Below are positions 7,322 through 14,067 of a stretch of DNA of 14,418 nucleotides, piece after piece (within the stretch, counting starts at the first letter, position 1; each line of letters opens with the position of its first letter). The position numbers and the translations under genes are program-made. The DNA comes from an uncultured Micrococcales bacterium (lineage in GTDB: Bacteria; Actinomycetota; Actinomycetes; S36-B12; UBA10799). The stretch covers positions 1-14,418 of the forward strand of contig CALFYG010000232.1 in assembly GCA_937952095.1 (NCBI GenBank), written 5' to 3'. The notes beneath the pieces are model-generated. The model was not told where the DNA came from. It ran no database searches and saw only the letters and a program-made list of their open reading frames with translations.

Positions 7322-8437
7322 GAACGGCACCGCTAGGGGACCAACCGCGGGCGCCGCCAGGACCGGCAATCGCGCGTTCGAGGTGTGCCACGTGCGCGGA
7401 GAACCCACAGCTGCCGCGGACACTGCCACGCGGTACTCGCCAGTCGCCAATGCGAGCCCGGGGGTCTCGAAGCGTATTGTCCGCTCGCCATCGATGCCGG
7501 TGCGCACGCCCGCGTCGGTGCTGCTCATGGCGACCAGCCGGGCCCCCTCCTCCGTCGCCAGATCCACACGGGCCTCGAAATCCGCCGAAGTGCCTTTGAA
7601 CGTGGCTGTCACTGCGACCGCAGTCAGCCCGGCGGACGTGGCCGCCTCCGCACGCACTGCGACCACCTCCACGGGCGGCGGCAGGTGGTCCTGCGACTCC
7701 GGATGGCCCAGGCGGGCCCGGAACTCCCCGATCACCGCCGGCGCGGTACCGTCGGCCACGACATGACCGTGGTCCAGCAGGATCGCCCGGTCGCAGAACT
7801 CCTCGACCTGCCGCATGTCGTGGGTCACAAGGACGATCGTCCGGCCCTCTTGCTGGAAGCGGCGGATCACATCCAAGCATTTACGCTGGAAGGCCTCGTC
7901 CCCCACTGCGAGCACCTCATCGACCAGCAGGATGTCGGGCTGCGCATAGATCGCGACGGCGAAACCGAGGCGCACGAACATGCCCGACGAGTAGAACTTC
8001 ATCGGGGTGTCGATGAACTGCTCGACACCGCTGAAATCGACGATCTCATCGAATCGCTGCCGAGCGACCTCACGTGGGATGCCCAGGACGTCGGCATTGA
8101 GATAGACGTTCTCGCGGCCGGTGAGGTCGTGGTGGAACCCCGCACCGAGCTCCAGAAGGGCTGCGAGGGTGCCTCGTCGCCGCACCTCTCCGCTGGTGGG
8201 CGTGAGCACCCCGCCGATGATCTTCAGCAGTGTGCTCTTACCCGAGCCGTTGTGCCCGATCAGTCCGACCGTGGAGCCCCCGGAGATGTCGGTGGTGACA
8301 TCGTCGAGCGCCGTGAACCTCTCCTTGGTCGCGTGCCTGCGCAGGACCTTGGTGACGAACAGCCCCCGCAGGGTCTTCTCATGGCGCAGGGAGAAGGACT
8401 GCGTGACGTGGTCGATCTCCAGGGCAGGTGGGCGCAT
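7304..8437 (-). CDS. ABC transporter ATP-binding protein, polysaccharide exporter (Wzt/TagH-like) with C-terminal extension
   Basis: 377 residues. The ATPase domain has Walker A GHNGSGKST (61-69), the signature YSSGMFVRLGFAVA (149-162), Walker B ILLVDE (169-174), D-loop and switch His206 (VTHD). LAALLELGAGFHHDLTGREN (91-110) is typical of O-antigen/teichoic-acid exporter ATPases. After about residue 250 comes an extra beta-rich region of about 125 residues, reminiscent of the C-terminal domain of Wzt that in some O-antigen systems recognises the capped chain end. Start: ATG 8437 overlaps the permease TGA by one base (TGATG); GTG 8440 is also in frame. With the permease it should export a lipid-linked polymer through the cytoplasmic membrane. 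The identity of the extension as a carbohydrate-binding domain is inference. Confidence 0.93.
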   Translation of the reverse strand: MRPPALEIDHVTQSFSLRHEKTLRGLFVTKVLRRHATKERFTALDDVTTDISGGSTVGLIGHNGSGKSTLLKIIGGVLTPTSGEVRRRGTLAALLELGAGFHHDLTGRENVYLNADVLGIPREVARQRFDEIVDFSGVEQFIDTPMKFYSSGMFVRLGFAVAIYAQPDILLVDEVLAVGDEAFQRKCLDVIRRFQQEGRTIVLVTHDMRQVEEFCDRAILLDHGHVVADGTAPAVIGEFRARLGHPESQDHLPPPVEVVAVRAEAATSAGLTAVAVTATFKGTSADFEARVDLATEEGARLVAMSSTDAGVRTGIDGERTIRFETPGLALATGEYRVAVSAAAVGSPRTWHTSNARLPVLAAPAVGPLAVPFTAHEQ

Positions 8438-9327
8438 CACAGTTCCGCCGCGAAGTTCTCTTGCAGACGGTTGAAGATCCGCTGGGCGAGCCAGACCAAC
8501 AGCGCGCACACCGCGACCGTTCCCCACAAGCGCAGTGCGAAGACGCTGTCGAAGTACTCCTGAGGCGGGGTGCCCGGCCATGCCCCCTGTTGGAAGGCCA
8601 CCGTCGCCGCAGCCAACGGGTTGGCCATGTAGACATCGAACGCCCAGTCGGGCAGGCCGCGATCAGCGAGTGTCTGCTGTACTGTCCACCATCCGTAGAG
8701 GATCGGCGTCAGCCAGAAGAGCAACAGCAGTCCCACATCGACGATGAACTGCACGTCGCGGACATAGACGTTCAGCGCCCCCAGCAGCATTCCGCCTGCC
8801 AGGCCCAGCAGGACCACGATCAGGATGGCAGGGATCACGAACGGCACGTCCTGCAGGCGTGGCCAATGACCGGTCACGGCCATGGCACCCACCAGCACCA
8901 GCGACTGGAAGAAGAAGTTCACGATCGCCACGCCGGTGGTGGACAGCGGCAGCAGCTCCCGGCGTAGCGCCACCTTCTTGACCAGCGGAGCGTTCCACAT
9001 GATCGACGTCGTGCCCAGGGTGACCGCTTCGGAGAACAGACCGAAAATCATCAGGCCGCAGAACATGAAGAACCCGAAGTTCTCGATCTGATCGCCGAAC
9101 CCGAGGAACAACCCCAGCACCAGGCCGTACACCGCAAGCTGCACCAGCGGCTTGATCATCGTCCAGAGGATCCCCAGCACAGAACCCCGGTACCGGATGC
9201 TCAATTCCTTGCGGATCAGGCTCACCAGCAGCAGGCGCGCCGCCCAGATCTCGGCGACCGCGCTCCAGAAACCGCGCCAGAAGGGCTCTCGGCGGTTCAC
9301 CACCTCGACGGCGCTCACACAGGTCAC
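8437..9327 (-). CDS. ABC-2 type polysaccharide export permease (Wzm-like)
   Basis: 296 residues from GTG 9327. The N-terminal cytoplasmic part has the diagnostic LIRKELSIRYRGSVLGILW, followed by six hydrophobic segments, with NVYVRDVQFIVDVGLLLLFW and LTPILYGW between later helices, the standard pattern of ABC-2 polysaccharide permeases (Wzm, TagG, Rv3783). It forms the channel for the ATPase encoded directly downstream with a one-base overlap. Start: GTG 9327 has GGCGGA 6 nt upstream. GTG 9318 and the GTG pair at 9303/9300 are alternatives that would shorten it slightly. The frame runs open to 9531, but that part lies over the glycosyltransferase gene and is not permease-like. The family is sure; the cargo is probably the glycan of this locus. 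Confidence 0.92.
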   Translation of the reverse strand: MTCVSAVEVVNRREPFWRGFWSAVAEIWAARLLLVSLIRKELSIRYRGSVLGILWTMIKPLVQLAVYGLVLGLFLGFGDQIENFGFFMFCGLMIFGLFSEAVTLGTTSIMWNAPLVKKVALRRELLPLSTTGVAIVNFFFQSLVLVGAMAVTGHWPRLQDVPFVIPAILIVVLLGLAGGMLLGALNVYVRDVQFIVDVGLLLLFWLTPILYGWWTVQQTLADRGLPDWAFDVYMANPLAAATVAFQQGAWPGTPPQEYFDSVFALRLWGTVAVCALLVWLAQRIFNRLQENFAAEL

Positions 9328-9372
9328 AATATGTCCGCCCACACGCGTTGTACTGCACCGGCAAGCGACAAT
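9328..9372. promoter_or_regulatory. Very short divergent start region (permease / GT4)
   Basis: Only about 45 bases separate the chosen divergent starts at 9327 and 9373, so promoter elements must overlap each other or the coding ends. TATTGT on the minus strand (9331-9326) fits TAnnnT and would place a transcript start near GTG 9318, an alternative leaderless start. No convincing -35 was seen on either strand. Confidence 0.25.
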
Positions 9373-10383
9373 GTGCGAGTGATCGTCGTGATGCATCCCT
9401 CCGACGAGTTGTACGGAGCCGACCGCGTGCTCATCGACGTCGTCGAGCGACTGCGTGCACGCGATGATGTGGTGGTCTGGTTGCCCACGGATGTGGACTA
9501 CGACAGGCGTGGGCTGAGCCGGGCGCTGCACGACATGGGGACACCCGCCGAGCAGGTACCATTGCCCGTCCTGCGTCGCGCGTACGCGAATCCTCGCGAC
9601 GTGTCGGCTGTGGCCGGACGCGCGGTCCAGATGGCCACCGCACTTCGAGGACTCTCACCCGATGAGGTGTATGTGAACACCTCGGCGCTGGCACCAGCGG
9701 TCCCCATCGCCCACGGGCTGAAGATCCCCACGACCCTGCACATCCACGAAACCTGGCGGCCCTTCGAGCGGCGTGTGCTGACCCCCATGTGCAGGCAGGC
9801 CGACGTGCTGATCACGGTGAGCGCCGCCACGCGTGCGGCGTTGCCGGAGGTTCTGCGCCGCCGTGCGGTGATCCGCCGGCACACGGTGTGTGCGCCGGCG
9901 GAGGATCCGGAACAGACCCGCGCGCTACGGGAGGCTTTCGCCGGCGGAGACAACCTGGTGGTCTACGCCGGCCGCTGGACTCCGGGCAAGGGGATCGCCG
10001 AACTACTCGCCGCAGTGAAGGGCAGCACCACGCATCTGGTCCTGCTCGGCGGGCCACCGCCGTCCGGCGAGGGCGTGGACGTGCTGGCGGCGATCGAGGC
10101 CGCGGGCGTCGGATCACAGGTCCACATCGTGGGCGAAGTCGACAACGTATGGCCCTACATATACGCCAGCGACGCGGTCGCCGTTCCCAGCATCGCACCG
10201 GAGAGTTACCCCACCATCGCTCTGGAGGCCCTCGCAGCCGGTCGACCGGTGATTGCCAGTGACATCGGCGGGCTCCCCGAGATCGTCACGGCGGATCGCG
10301 GGTGGCTTATACCACCGGGCGACATCAACGCCTGGGCAAGGTGTCTACGTGCACTGCCCCGCAGTGAGCATCTGCAACAATAG
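9373..10383 (+). CDS. Glycosyltransferase family 4 (group 1)
   Basis: 336 residues with the two-Rossmann GT-B layout. The N-terminal domain opens with MRVIVVMHPSDELYGADRVL, where the GAD/RV helix start is typical of GT4 enzymes. The C-terminal donor domain has VVYAGRWTPGKGI (Lys206) and SIAPESYPTIALEALAAG with the E-x7-E pair Glu277 and Glu285, then GRPVIASDIGGLPEIV. GT4 enzymes are retaining transferases using nucleotide sugars. Start: GTG 9373 gives a family-like N-terminus; ATG 9331 would add 14 residues that do not look conserved. It is slightly short for the family, lacking much after the donor domain, but the stop is genuine and followed at once by the next gene. Probably adds a sugar during assembly of the glycan; donor and linkage cannot be read from sequence. 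Confidence 0.9.
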   Translation: MRVIVVMHPSDELYGADRVLIDVVERLRARDDVVVWLPTDVDYDRRGLSRALHDMGTPAEQVPLPVLRRAYANPRDVSAVAGRAVQMATALRGLSPDEVYVNTSALAPAVPIAHGLKIPTTLHIHETWRPFERRVLTPMCRQADVLITVSAATRAALPEVLRRRAVIRRHTVCAPAEDPEQTRALREAFAGGDNLVVYAGRWTPGKGIAELLAAVKGSTTHLVLLGGPPPSGEGVDVLAAIEAAGVGSQVHIVGEVDNVWPYIYASDAVAVPSIAPESYPTIALEALAAGRPVIASDIGGLPEIVTADRGWLIPPGDINAWARCLRALPRSEHLQQ

Positions 10384-10387
10384 CCGG

Positions 10388-11314
10388 GTGCCTGGAGCAG
10401 CGACGGAGACGCGGGCGGTAGCCGCCGTCGTCGTGACGTACAACCGCACCGCACTTCTCGACCAGTGCCTCGTCGCCATCGAGAACCAGACCCACCGCCC
10501 GGATCTGATCATCGTGGTGGACAACGCCTCTGATGACGGCACGGCGGAGTACCTGGCCGAGCGCGTGTGGGGGATCGACCGACGGGTCATCACTCTTCCG
10601 CGCAACTACGGCGGCGCCATGGGTTTCGCGGTCGGGATGGCTGCTGCCCTGGCGGCCGATGCGGACTCGGTCTGGCTCATGGACGACGATGCGATCCCGA
10701 CCGCGAGTGCCCTGGAGTACTTGTTGGAGGACACCAAGGTCGCCACTCGCGGTGGTCGACGACCCGCCTTCGCGTGCTCGATGGTGGTGTGGAGCGACGG
10801 AACGGTCGCACGTATGAACGTCCCCCGCGCCAATGCTGTCTGGAACCAGGCCGCTGCACGGATCGGGCGGGCTGTAGTCGATGTGGACAGCGCATCCTTC
10901 GTGTCGGCACTCATCCCCGCCGACCACATCCGCGCCGTGGGGCTGCCTCACATCGGCTACTTCAAGTGGTACGACGACACCGAATACACGCTGCGCCTGC
11001 GACGGGCGTACGGCCCCGGCATCTGCAGCATGAACAGCGTCGTCAAACACCTGTCGGCCAACAACGAAGGCGCCTTGCCCTGGCAGGCCACCGACTACAA
11101 CGCCGCCGACCACGCCCGGGCTCTGCGCAACCGTGTCAACGCCTCCCTGACACTCAGCGACGTCCGCGGGTTTCTGTCGGTGAGCCGGGACGCCCTCATG
11201 ACAGCGACGGCACCCTCCCAGCCGCTGCGCCGCAAGGGCCGCCTTCTGAAGGGCTACCTGAGCGGCTTCACCTACCGGCCACCGGTACTGCCCGCGGAGA
11301 CCACGCGGGATTGA
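10388..11314 (+). CDS. Glycosyltransferase family 2, GlfT1-like (galactofuranosyltransferase-type)
   Basis: 308 residues, close to the length of mycobacterial GlfT1. GT-A features: VAAVVVTYNR (11-20), IIVVDNASDDGT (41-52), NYGGAMGFAVGM, and the metal-binding WLMDDDA with Asp99-Asp101. HIGYFKWYDDTEYTLRLRRA (188-207) is the hallmark of the GlfT1/rhamnosyl-type subgroup, followed by a conserved histidine (VVKHL, His221). GlfT1 adds the first galactofuranoses to the decaprenyl-diphosphate-GlcNAc-Rha linker. Start: GTG 10388, four bases after the GT4 stop, places the first beta strand near the N-terminus; no good ribosome site is seen, so reinitiation from the GT4 gene is likely. GTG 10364 is an alternative. 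The subgroup is likely; galactofuranose specificity is not proven because no UDP-galactopyranose mutase gene is in the window. Confidence 0.88.
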   Translation: MPGAATETRAVAAVVVTYNRTALLDQCLVAIENQTHRPDLIIVVDNASDDGTAEYLAERVWGIDRRVITLPRNYGGAMGFAVGMAAALAADADSVWLMDDDAIPTASALEYLLEDTKVATRGGRRPAFACSMVVWSDGTVARMNVPRANAVWNQAAARIGRAVVDVDSASFVSALIPADHIRAVGLPHIGYFKWYDDTEYTLRLRRAYGPGICSMNSVVKHLSANNEGALPWQATDYNAADHARALRNRVNASLTLSDVRGFLSVSRDALMTATAPSQPLRRKGRLLKGYLSGFTYRPPVLPAETTRD

Positions 11315-11330
11315 CCCGGCGGCCGCTGGA

Positions 11331-12407
11331 TCAGAGAAGCAAGCCGCTGTAGTGACCCGGGAAGCTGCTCGGGGTGAAGAACCAGCTCTCCAGCGCGTAG
11401 CGGTCCTCGGTGAAGCCCGGCTGGGTGCCGGTCTTGTGCAGCAGGTACTGATCGAAGAAGACCGCGTCCCCGGCTTGGAACACCGGCGACACGATGAGGT
11501 CGGACCCGCGTTCGCGGTCCACGACATCGGGGGCCACATCCCAGTCGAAGAATGCACCCGGAGTTCCCGTGGGAACGATGTGGTCGAGCCTGCGGGCGAG
11601 GATGTCCAGACCGGACGCCCTTTCACCGCAGTCGGACAGGGCGACCCACATATTGATCGTGTGCTTCTCCGCGCCCAGGAACGCCCCGTCCTGGTGCCAA
11701 CTGGAGCCGGTGTCGGGCGGAACCCGGCGCAGGGTCCACTTCTCGAGACTGAGGACGGGCCTTTCACCGAGGTATGACCCGATGAGCTCGGGCAGCCCCA
11801 CCTCCTGGAAGGCCCGGATGATGTACGTGGCACTACGTGGGGAGTCGGCGGCCGACAGCCCCGCTGCACCGTGGTTGAAGGACCGGAAGTGCGTGGCGCC
11901 GAGAACCTGACCGTTCACGTCGGTCAACGGAGTGTTCCACGCGGGGTCGACACGCTGACGATCCTGCTCGAAGGCAGCCATAGTGCTGTCGACCATCCCC
12001 CGCAGGTCCGCGCACACGGCCTCCGGGAAGAGGCCGCGCACGATGAGGACGCCGTGTCCACGCACGGCTGCGACCAGCGCGTCACGGTCGAGTTCGGCCG
12101 CCGGGATGTCCGGGATGCCGTTGGTGCACGTGATCTCCCGAGTGGTCTGCGGGGGCCACTCGACGTCGGTCGCAGGCACCTGCGAGGCACGCCGGAAGGC
12201 CTCGTTGCGCAGTCGAAGCTCGATCCGGGAGACGTCGTCTGCAGTCGGGTCCGAGGTAGCCGCGGCCACCAGAGCCGTAGCGGCCTGCACATCACCTGCA
12301 TCCAGCAGGGCCTCGATCCCCGGGTGGTCCGCCAACACCAGGGTGTCCGGTGCATCCTGCACCGCGACCTGCGGTGCCCCCCGTCGCCTCCTGAGTCGGC
12401 TCAGCAT
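11331..12407 (-). CDS. Phytanoyl-CoA dioxygenase (PhyH)-like Fe(II)/2-oxoglutarate oxygenase
   Basis: 358 residues. The metal-binding facial triad is visible as HQD (His238, Asp240) in SSWHQDGAFLG and His324 in DQYLLHKTG, with Arg336 (EDRYALESWFF) in the place that binds 2-oxoglutarate. This is the PhyH arrangement in a double-stranded beta-helix fold. The first 90 or so residues are a variable helical region. Such enzymes hydroxylate small molecules, lipids or sometimes sugars and amino acids. Start: ATG 12407 has a perfect AGGAGG 8 nt upstream. It stands alone on the minus strand, convergent with the GlfT1-like gene (16 bases apart) and divergent from the acetyltransferase. An oxygenase is unexpected in a glycan locus and may modify the glycan or a lipid; the substrate is unknown. 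Confidence 0.9.
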   Translation of the reverse strand: MLSRLRRRRGAPQVAVQDAPDTLVLADHPGIEALLDAGDVQAATALVAAATSDPTADDVSRIELRLRNEAFRRASQVPATDVEWPPQTTREITCTNGIPDIPAAELDRDALVAAVRGHGVLIVRGLFPEAVCADLRGMVDSTMAAFEQDRQRVDPAWNTPLTDVNGQVLGATHFRSFNHGAAGLSAADSPRSATYIIRAFQEVGLPELIGSYLGERPVLSLEKWTLRRVPPDTGSSWHQDGAFLGAEKHTINMWVALSDCGERASGLDILARRLDHIVPTGTPGAFFDWDVAPDVVDRERGSDLIVSPVFQAGDAVFFDQYLLHKTGTQPGFTEDRYALESWFFTPSSFPGHYSGLLL

Positions 12408-12415
12408 GGTGTCAC

Positions 12416-12421
12416 CCTCCT
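12416..12421 (-). promoter_or_regulatory. Strong ribosome binding site of the PhyH-like gene
   Basis: AGGAGG on the minus strand, 8 nt before ATG 12407. It is the best Shine-Dalgarno in the window and fixes this start. The contrast with the divergent gene, which has none, is notable. Confidence 0.8.
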
Positions 12422-12451
12422 GAATGCAGCCTGCCTGTGCGTCGCAGTCCC

Positions 12452-12458
12452 TACAGTA
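12452..12458. promoter_or_regulatory. Candidate bidirectional -10 element (TACAGTA)
   Basis: The 7-mer TACAGTA reads TACAGT on the plus strand (12452-12457) and TACTGT on the minus strand (12458-12453), both matching TAnnnT. On the plus strand the sixth-seventh base downstream is ATG 12464, the spacing expected for a leaderless transcript. On the minus strand it would give a short leader containing the AGGAGG. No clear -35 is seen for either side, so this is a candidate only. Confidence 0.45.
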
Positions 12459-12463
12459 TGCCT

Positions 12464-13129
12464 ATGTCCACCACCCCCGGGGTTCTTGTCGCGCGCGGGA
12501 GACGCCAGGCGTCCGCGCTGCGGGAGATGTACCGACGAGGTCGGCGTCGGCGCGCCTGGGTGCGTGAGCGGCACGCTCAGAGCCCGCCCCTGCGGGAGGC
12601 GCTGGCCGGTGATCTGGTCGCGACCCTTCGCTACCGCGGGGAGGAGCGACCCCTGTCGCGCTCAGAGATGGTTGCCGAGGCCGTCCGCCTATCGTGGGTC
12701 AGCGACGCCTTCTTCGCGCAGGTGCTCTACCGGGGCCGCGTGGCTGCGCTGCGCCGCGGTATTCCGGTCGTGCCCCGACTGTGTCATCTCGGCGCCATGA
12801 CGCTGAGCCAGGTCTGCATCGGGGACCCCGTGGTGATCAAGGCGGGGCTCTACCTGCCCCACGGACAAGTGGTCGTCGACGGCATCACGGAGGTCGGACC
12901 CGGAGCCATCCTCTTCCCGTGGACGACCATCGGGCTGCGTGCGGGCAACTTCACCGGACCCCGCCTCGGTTCCGGCGTGCACGTCGGGACGGGGGCCAAA
13001 ATCGTGGGCCCGGTATCGGTAGGCAGCGGGGCACGCCTGGGCGCGAACACGGTCGTGATCGACGACGTCCCGGGCGGGAGCACGGTCGTGGGGGTGCCCG
13101 CCCGAGTGGCAGGCGCCGCCCGGACATGA
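12464..13129 (+). CDS. Hexapeptide-repeat acetyltransferase (serine acetyltransferase/CysE-like fold)
   Basis: 221 residues. The N-terminal third is arginine-rich and helical; the C-terminal half is a left-handed beta-helix of hexapeptide repeats, for example IGDPVVIKAGLYLPHGQVVV, then VGPGAILFPWTTIG and VGSGARLGANTVVIDDVPGG, ending in STVVGVPARV. The GDP and the LPHG histidine sit where CysE-type enzymes have their catalytic groups. Family members transfer acetyl from acetyl-CoA to serine or sugar hydroxyls. In this locus sugar O- or N-acetylation is more likely than cysteine synthesis, an inference. Start: ATG 12464 was chosen because it lacks a ribosome site but lies 6 bases after a TACAGT -10, fitting leaderless expression; GTG 12437 and ATG 12458 are in frame alternatives. 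Its TGA overlaps the next ATG (ATGA). Confidence 0.85.
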   Translation: MSTTPGVLVARGRRQASALREMYRRGRRRRAWVRERHAQSPPLREALAGDLVATLRYRGEERPLSRSEMVAEAVRLSWVSDAFFAQVLYRGRVAALRRGIPVVPRLCHLGAMTLSQVCIGDPVVIKAGLYLPHGQVVVDGITEVGPGAILFPWTTIGLRAGNFTGPRLGSGVHVGTGAKIVGPVSVGSGARLGANTVVIDDVPGGSTVVGVPARVAGAART

Positions 13130-14067
13130 TCCAGCAGATGGTGCGCCGGGCTCGCCGTAGGCCCCGCTTGAGTCTCGTGGTGGTCGTCTTCGACATGCCC
13201 ACCCAGGCGATGAACACCATCCGATCCCTGTCCCCGGAACACCAGCGCGACGTCACCTCCCGCGACTACGAGGTGGTGGTCGTGGAGAACCGCTCGGCGA
13301 ACCTGCTCGATCCCACCGAGGTCACGGCGCTCGGGCCGAACATCACCTACCTGCTGCGCGACGAGCCGGGACAGTCGCCGGCGCCGGCCATGAACGCCGG
13401 AGCGCGGGCGGCCCGCGCGGAAGTTCTCGCACTGCTGGTCGACGGCGCACGCATGGTGTCACCGGGCGTGGTGGCCACCATCCTGGCCGCCCAGCGGCTC
13501 GCCGCCGAACCCGTCGTGAGCGTCCCCGGCTACCACCTCGGACGGCGACTGCATCAAGAGGCCGTGCTCGACGGGTACTCCGCCGAGCAGGAGCAGCAGG
13601 CCCTCGCTGATCTCGACTGGATCTGCGACGGCTACCGCCTGTTCGACATGGCCGTGCTCAGTGCCTCGTGTGCAGGTGGCTTCCTGCGGCCCATCGGGGA
13701 GAGCAACTGCATCGCCGTGTCGCGGCGTCTGTTCGACAGGCTCGGCGGCTTCGACGAGGGGTTCACGACGATGGGCGGCGGTTTCGTGAACCTCGATTTC
13801 TACCGGCGGGCAGTGGATTCCGGAACCTTGATCCTGTTGCCGGGCGAAGGCACGTTCCACCAGTTCCACGGTGGTGCGACCACTGGCGCCGAGGGGGTGG
13901 ACCGGGATGCCCTGCTCGAACAGATGCATGCCGAGTACACCCGCCTGCGTGGCCAGGTCCACGCGCCACCCGCCCAAGCGCCCATCCTGCTCGGTCAGGT
14001 GTCCTCCCACGCCGCGCCGTTCCTGCGGCACTCGGTGGATGCCTGGGTGAAGGCGGGTGAGGTGTGA
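13126..14067 (+). CDS. Glycosyltransferase family 2 (tandem copy 1)
   Basis: 313 residues. After a basic start (MIQQMVRRARRRPRLS) comes the GT-A core: LVVVVFDMPTQAMNTIRSL (17-35), DYEVVVVENRS (48-58) and GQSPAPAMNAGARAA (82-96). LLVDGARMVSPGV (103-115) stands in the position of the DxD motif, with a single Asp106. Later come SNCIAVSRRLFDRLGGFDEGF (193-213) with the GGFDE acceptor-site motif, and FHQFHGG (244-250). It should add a sugar from a nucleotide donor in the cytoplasm. Start: ATG 13126 overlaps the acetyltransferase TGA; ATG 13138 is possible. The frame upstream to 12694 is open but lies over the acetyltransferase. It is clearly paralogous to the next gene in its first 95 residues. 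Donor and acceptor are unknown. Confidence 0.88.
   Translation: MIQQMVRRARRRPRLSLVVVVFDMPTQAMNTIRSLSPEHQRDVTSRDYEVVVVENRSANLLDPTEVTALGPNITYLLRDEPGQSPAPAMNAGARAARAEVLALLVDGARMVSPGVVATILAAQRLAAEPVVSVPGYHLGRRLHQEAVLDGYSAEQEQQALADLDWICDGYRLFDMAVLSASCAGGFLRPIGESNCIAVSRRLFDRLGGFDEGFTTMGGGFVNLDFYRRAVDSGTLILLPGEGTFHQFHGGATTGAEGVDRDALLEQMHAEYTRLRGQVHAPPAQAPILLGQVSSHAAPFLRHSVDAWVKAGEV

Noticed and set aside
9328..9531. N-terminal extension of the ABC permease
   Set aside because: The extra 68 residues are His- and Asp-rich, unlike a permease, and lie opposite the GT4 coding region.
11319..11326. Palindrome GCGGCCGC between convergent genes as a bidirectional terminator
   Set aside because: It has no loop and no flanking T-runs; an 8-bp GC palindrome is expected by chance at this base composition.
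10325..11869. Minus-strand open frame of 514 codons
   Set aside because: It overlaps two well-supported genes (the GlfT1-like GT2 and the PhyH-like oxygenase) and has low-complexity Ser/Arg/Pro/Gly composition typical of an out-of-frame reading in GC-rich DNA.
12694..13125. Upstream extension of the first tandem GT2
   Set aside because: It is an out-of-frame reading of the acetyltransferase hexapeptide repeats; ATG 13126 makes an ATGA overlap and a normal GT2 N-terminus.
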